NCBI GenBank assembly: GCA_009885605.1
Contig: VFKK01000219.1
Span: forward strand, 1-8,228
Source: Cyclobacteriaceae bacterium
GTDB taxonomy: Bacteria > Bacteroidota > Bacteroidia > Cytophagales > Cyclobacteriaceae
Direction: 5' to 3'
DNA: 8,228 nt
The notes below the pieces were generated by a model, which saw only the letters and a list, made by a program, of their open reading frames with translations, did not search any database and was not told the DNA's origin. The translations under genes were made by a program, and so were the position numbers. This document shows positions 6,112 through 8,228 of this stretch, piece after piece (within the stretch, counting starts at the first letter, position 1; the number at the start of each line of letters is the position of its first letter).

Positions 6112-6876
6112 TTAATTTAGTGAATAAAATTTTACCCAACTTTCAATAAGATTTTTTGAAGCACAATTCTTAAGTATTGTATTGAAATATTGCATTTCGA
6201 GTGTTCTATCCAAAAATGATGTTTGATAACTATTCACATCTATTTCTCGCATTAATTTTTCTAATAATTGATCAAAACTAGAAAAAACAGGAGCAGAATT
6301 GATTCCAATTTCTTTCAATTCAACTTCTCCATTTTCAAAATCGAATCCATTTTCCGAAGATTGAACATAAGAATACTTTCGTATTCCGTTTTGTTCCAGT
6401 TTAAAAAGTAAGATTGATTCATCACCACATTTCAGAATAGCAATTTCTTCGAGAACCTCATCCATTTTGATATCGTCGCAAAGTGACTCCATCAGGAAAA
6501 CCACAAAATTTTTCCAGGTCTCCTGAATTGAAATTGCCAAATCCTGTTCTCCGTTGGAAGAATAATCGGAATACATAATCCTGGTTCTAATTTTTGCGTC
6601 TTTGCAGTGGTTCAAAAGTTCAAACCAACTATCATCCTGGAAATTAAACAAGGGCCAATAGCAAATCAACTTTTTATGATTGATTACCACGGCCTCAAAT
6701 AATTCTCCATAGACAGTATTGGTTACCCTAGCATCTTCCTCAAAAAGTCTCCAGTCAATTTTAGAAAACAACACCACCGGATCCAGAAAATAAACTTCAC
6801 GGGATTTATCAAAGAATTGATTCCTTTTAATGTGAAATTGATTTATCAAAATAATTTCCCTTTGGTACTTTTCCAT
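6112..6876 (-). CDS. Hypothetical soluble protein, 254 residues
   Basis: I do not recognise this protein. It has no signal peptide and no membrane helix. It is rich in aromatic and acidic residues, with Phe and Tyr frequent throughout. Visible features are an N-terminal EKYQREIILINQFHIKRNQF, a region with ICYWPLFNFQDDSWFELLNH (71-90), an acidic helix around 136-147 (KMDEVLEEIAIL), and a C-terminal helical part (FDQLLEKLMREIDV, 201-214, and the end LIESWVKFYSLN). Cys occurs at 72, 91, 133, 150 and 238 without metal-site spacing. The stretch is more AT-rich than cca or pyrG, which may hint at acquisition. It lies upstream of the HTH gene in the same direction, 124 bases away with a promoter candidate between, so an operon is not certain. 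The coding call rests on an uninterrupted long frame with balanced composition. Confidence 0.75.
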   Translation of the reverse strand: MEKYQREIILINQFHIKRNQFFDKSREVYFLDPVVLFSKIDWRLFEEDARVTNTVYGELFEAVVINHKKLICYWPLFNFQDDSWFELLNHCKDAKIRTRIMYSDYSSNGEQDLAISIQETWKNFVVFLMESLCDDIKMDEVLEEIAILKCGDESILLFKLEQNGIRKYSYVQSSENGFDFENGEVELKEIGINSAPVFSSFDQLLEKLMREIDVNSYQTSFLDRTLEMQYFNTILKNCASKNLIESWVKFYSLN

Positions 6877-7045
6877 AGTTCTGCTCTGTTAGTTTTAATT
6901 ACGATTTTGAATTTTTCAGGTAAATTTTCAAGCTTTTACATTCAATGATTTTTATTGGATTTTCAAACAAATCACCTTATTTAATCAACTACCAATCAAT
7001 ACTTCGCCTTCAAATTTCATTACATAAAACTAGAGTTATTCACCC

Positions 7046-7059
7046 TTGATTCAAATCAA
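7046..7059. promoter_or_regulatory. FNR/CRP-type palindromic box
   Basis: TTGATTCAAATCAA fits the FNR box TTGAT-N4-ATCAA perfectly and is itself a palindrome with 6-bp arms. It lies 109 bases upstream of the pyrG -7 element centre and about 170 bases upstream of the divergent gene. A similar stretch (GATTCAAAGTCAA) starts at 7091, 42 bases after the matching GATTCAAA at 7049. Whether any regulator binds is inference. Confidence 0.4.
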
Positions 7060-7060
7060 T

Positions 7061-7075
7061 TGACACCTATTGTCA
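7061..7075. repeat. Short inverted repeat TGACA-N5-TGTCA
   Basis: TGACA (7061-7065) and TGTCA (7071-7075) form a 5-bp perfect dyad directly beside the FNR-like box; TCAATTGA (7056-7063) is another palindrome bridging the two. This is possibly a second operator, but it is short enough to arise by chance. Confidence 0.3.
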
Positions 7076-7161
7076 TCATAAAGTTTACTGGATTCAAAGT
7101 CAACTCTGTATAAAAAACCAGCTGCTCAATAAAAACTAACATGCAAATCAGGAATTTTCCG

Positions 7162-7169
7162 TAATTTTG
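7162..7169 (+). promoter_or_regulatory. Candidate -7 promoter element of pyrG
   Basis: TAATTTTG matches TAnnTTTG exactly, 45 bases before the pyrG ATG. No TTG is found about 19 bases upstream, so the -33 element is missing or weak; this might indicate dependence on an activator. Confidence 0.45.
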
Positions 7170-7213
7170 AGTCCCATAAGAGCCCAACCAAAATCACCCC
7201 TGCCTCATTTCTT

Positions 7214-8228
7214 ATGGCCTCATCCACCAAGTACATCTTTATCACCGGAGGAGTCACCTCCTCTCTGGGAAAAGGCATCATTGCTGCTTCATTAGGCAAA
7301 TTGCTACAGTCCAGAGGGATAACTGTAACCATCCAAAAATTTGATCCCTATCTAAACATAGATCCGGGAACTCTCAATCCATATGAACATGGTGAGTGCT
7401 ATGTGACTGATGACGGAGCGGAGACTGATCTTGATCTTGGCCACTACGAAAGATTTCTCAATGTACCTACCTCGCAAAGCAATAATATCACAACAGGAAG
7501 GATTTACAACAACGTAATTACCAAAGAAAGAAAAGGCGAATTTCTGGGCAAAACGGTTCAAGTAATTCCTCACATCACTGACGAGATTAAATCTAATTTT
7601 TATAAGCTGGGGCAGGAAGGAAAGTACGATGTAATTATTACTGAGATTGGTGGTTGTGTCGGAGATATCGAATCACTTCCTTTTATTGAAGCAGTAAGAC
7701 AAGCTCGTTGGGATTTGGGTTCAAGTAATTTTTTATCCATTCACCTGACTCTAATACCTTATTTAAAGGCCGCAAAAGAACTCAAGACAAAGCCAACTCA
7801 ACACTCTGTAAAGCAGCTTTTGGAAGCCGGAATTCAGCCTGATATTTTGGTCTGCCGCACAGAATATCATCTTCCTGCGGAGGTAAAAAAGAAACTTGCA
7901 CTTTTCTGCAATGTGCAAATCAATAATGTAATCGAGGCTATGGATGCAGACTCGATATACGACGTGCCACTTTTGATGAAAAAGGAAAAGCTTGATGAGC
8001 GGGTAATGACTAAATTGAAGCTCTCTTCCAAGACTCCGCTTGACTTGGAAAGCTGGAAAGATTTCCTTGGAAAGCTAAAAAATCCAACTCAAGACGTCAC
8101 CATTGGCTTGGTAGGAAAGTATGTTTCACTTCCTGATTCCTATAAATCAATTATCGAATCATTTACCCATGCGGGAGCATCAATAGAATGCCAGGTTAAT
8201 CTCAAGTTGATTTCTTCAGAGGAAATTA
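7214..8228 (+). CDS. pyrG: CTP synthase, N-terminal 338 residues (3' end outside the window)
   Basis: CTP synthase (glutamine-hydrolysing) converts UTP to CTP using ATP and glutamine, the last step of de novo pyrimidine nucleotide synthesis. The synthetase domain opens with KYIFITGGVTSSLGKG (6-21), a P-loop whose K20 matches E. coli K18. DDGAETDLDLGHYERF follows at 66-81 (D74 corresponds to D72), then TEIGGCVGDIES at 143-154 with the Mg-binding E144. KTKPTQ (191-196) is the UTP/CTP-binding and feedback segment. The class I glutamine amidotransferase domain starts near residue 295 (VTIGLVGKYVSLPDSY), and its catalytic Cys-His-Glu lie beyond the window. The family is usually about 535-545 residues, so roughly 200 are missing. 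The EHGECYVTDDGAETD and NVPTSQSNNITTG variants are the Bacteroidota form. The start is ATG 7214, with no Shine-Dalgarno sequence. It makes the CTP that the nearby CCA-adding enzyme consumes, though the two are not in one operon. Confidence 0.97.
   Translation, partial: MASSTKYIFITGGVTSSLGKGIIAASLGKLLQSRGITVTIQKFDPYLNIDPGTLNPYEHGECYVTDDGAETDLDLGHYERFLNVPTSQSNNITTGRIYNNVITKERKGEFLGKTVQVIPHITDEIKSNFYKLGQEGKYDVIITEIGGCVGDIESLPFIEAVRQARWDLGSSNFLSIHLTLIPYLKAAKELKTKPTQHSVKQLLEAGIQPDILVCRTEYHLPAEVKKKLALFCNVQINNVIEAMDADSIYDVPLLMKKEKLDERVMTKLKLSSKTPLDLESWKDFLGKLKNPTQDVTIGLVGKYVSLPDSYKSIIESFTHAGASIECQVNLKLISSEEI

Larger units (their letters stand above)
6877..7213. other. Intergenic region between divergent hypothetical gene and pyrG
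   Basis: These 337 bases are AT-rich and hold no plausible gene. The part next to the minus-strand gene (6877-7040) shows nothing beyond AT-rich sequence and no convincing promoter. The pyrG-proximal half holds a cluster of symmetric sites (7046-7075), a further related half-site at 7091-7103 and a -7 element at 7162-7169, listed separately. Confidence 0.7.

Noticed and set aside
7126..7573. Minus-strand open frames at 7126-7332 and 7352-7573
   Set aside because: They are antisense to pyrG, which is unambiguous from 7214 to the right edge.

Overview
The window reads as a chromosomal segment of a Bacteroidota bacterium, most likely Cytophagales/Cyclobacteriaceae (Algoriphagus-like). This is inferred from the low-to-moderate GC, the near absence of Shine-Dalgarno sequences, candidate TAnnTTTG -7 promoter elements, the Bacteroidota-type CTP synthase and the DUF6249-type membrane protein. 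No rRNA, tRNA, CRISPR array or insertion sequence is visible. Both ends of the window cut through genes.

Left part (1-1343): the 3' part of an S41-family serine peptidase gene (+) runs in from the left edge and ends in a long perfect hairpin. It is followed by a small two-helix membrane protein (+), which converges on the next unit across a strong bidirectional terminator.

Middle-left (1344-3988, all minus strand, read right to left): a three-gene unit. The first gene has no ATG start and resembles a degenerate YrdC/Sua5 (tRNA t6A synthesis) domain. It overlaps by 4 bases the CCA-adding tRNA nucleotidyltransferase gene (NTase, RNA-binding and HD domains), which is followed 18 bases later by a secreted TPR-repeat protein gene.

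Middle (4033-5560): a divergent regulatory locus. A DUF6249-like three-helix membrane protein (-) with its own terminator faces an ECF sigma factor (+), whose gene overlaps by 4 bases that of a two-helix membrane protein, a probable sigma partner or anti-sigma-like protein. The 114-bp divergent promoter region carries two nested inverted repeats sharing almost the same centre, plus short direct repeats.

Right part (5577-8228): two minus-strand genes of unknown role, one with a C-terminal transposase-type helix-turn-helix and the other an unrecognised 254-residue soluble protein. A 337-bp intergenic region follows, with a perfect FNR/CRP-type palindrome and other symmetric sites. Then comes the 5' two thirds of pyrG (CTP synthase, +), cut by the right edge.

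Most of the window is ordinary housekeeping. The points most worth a second look are the YrdC-like protein coupled to the CCA-adding enzyme, the symmetric divergent promoter of the sigma locus, and the FNR-like box upstream of pyrG. No clearly new multi-gene system is demonstrated.
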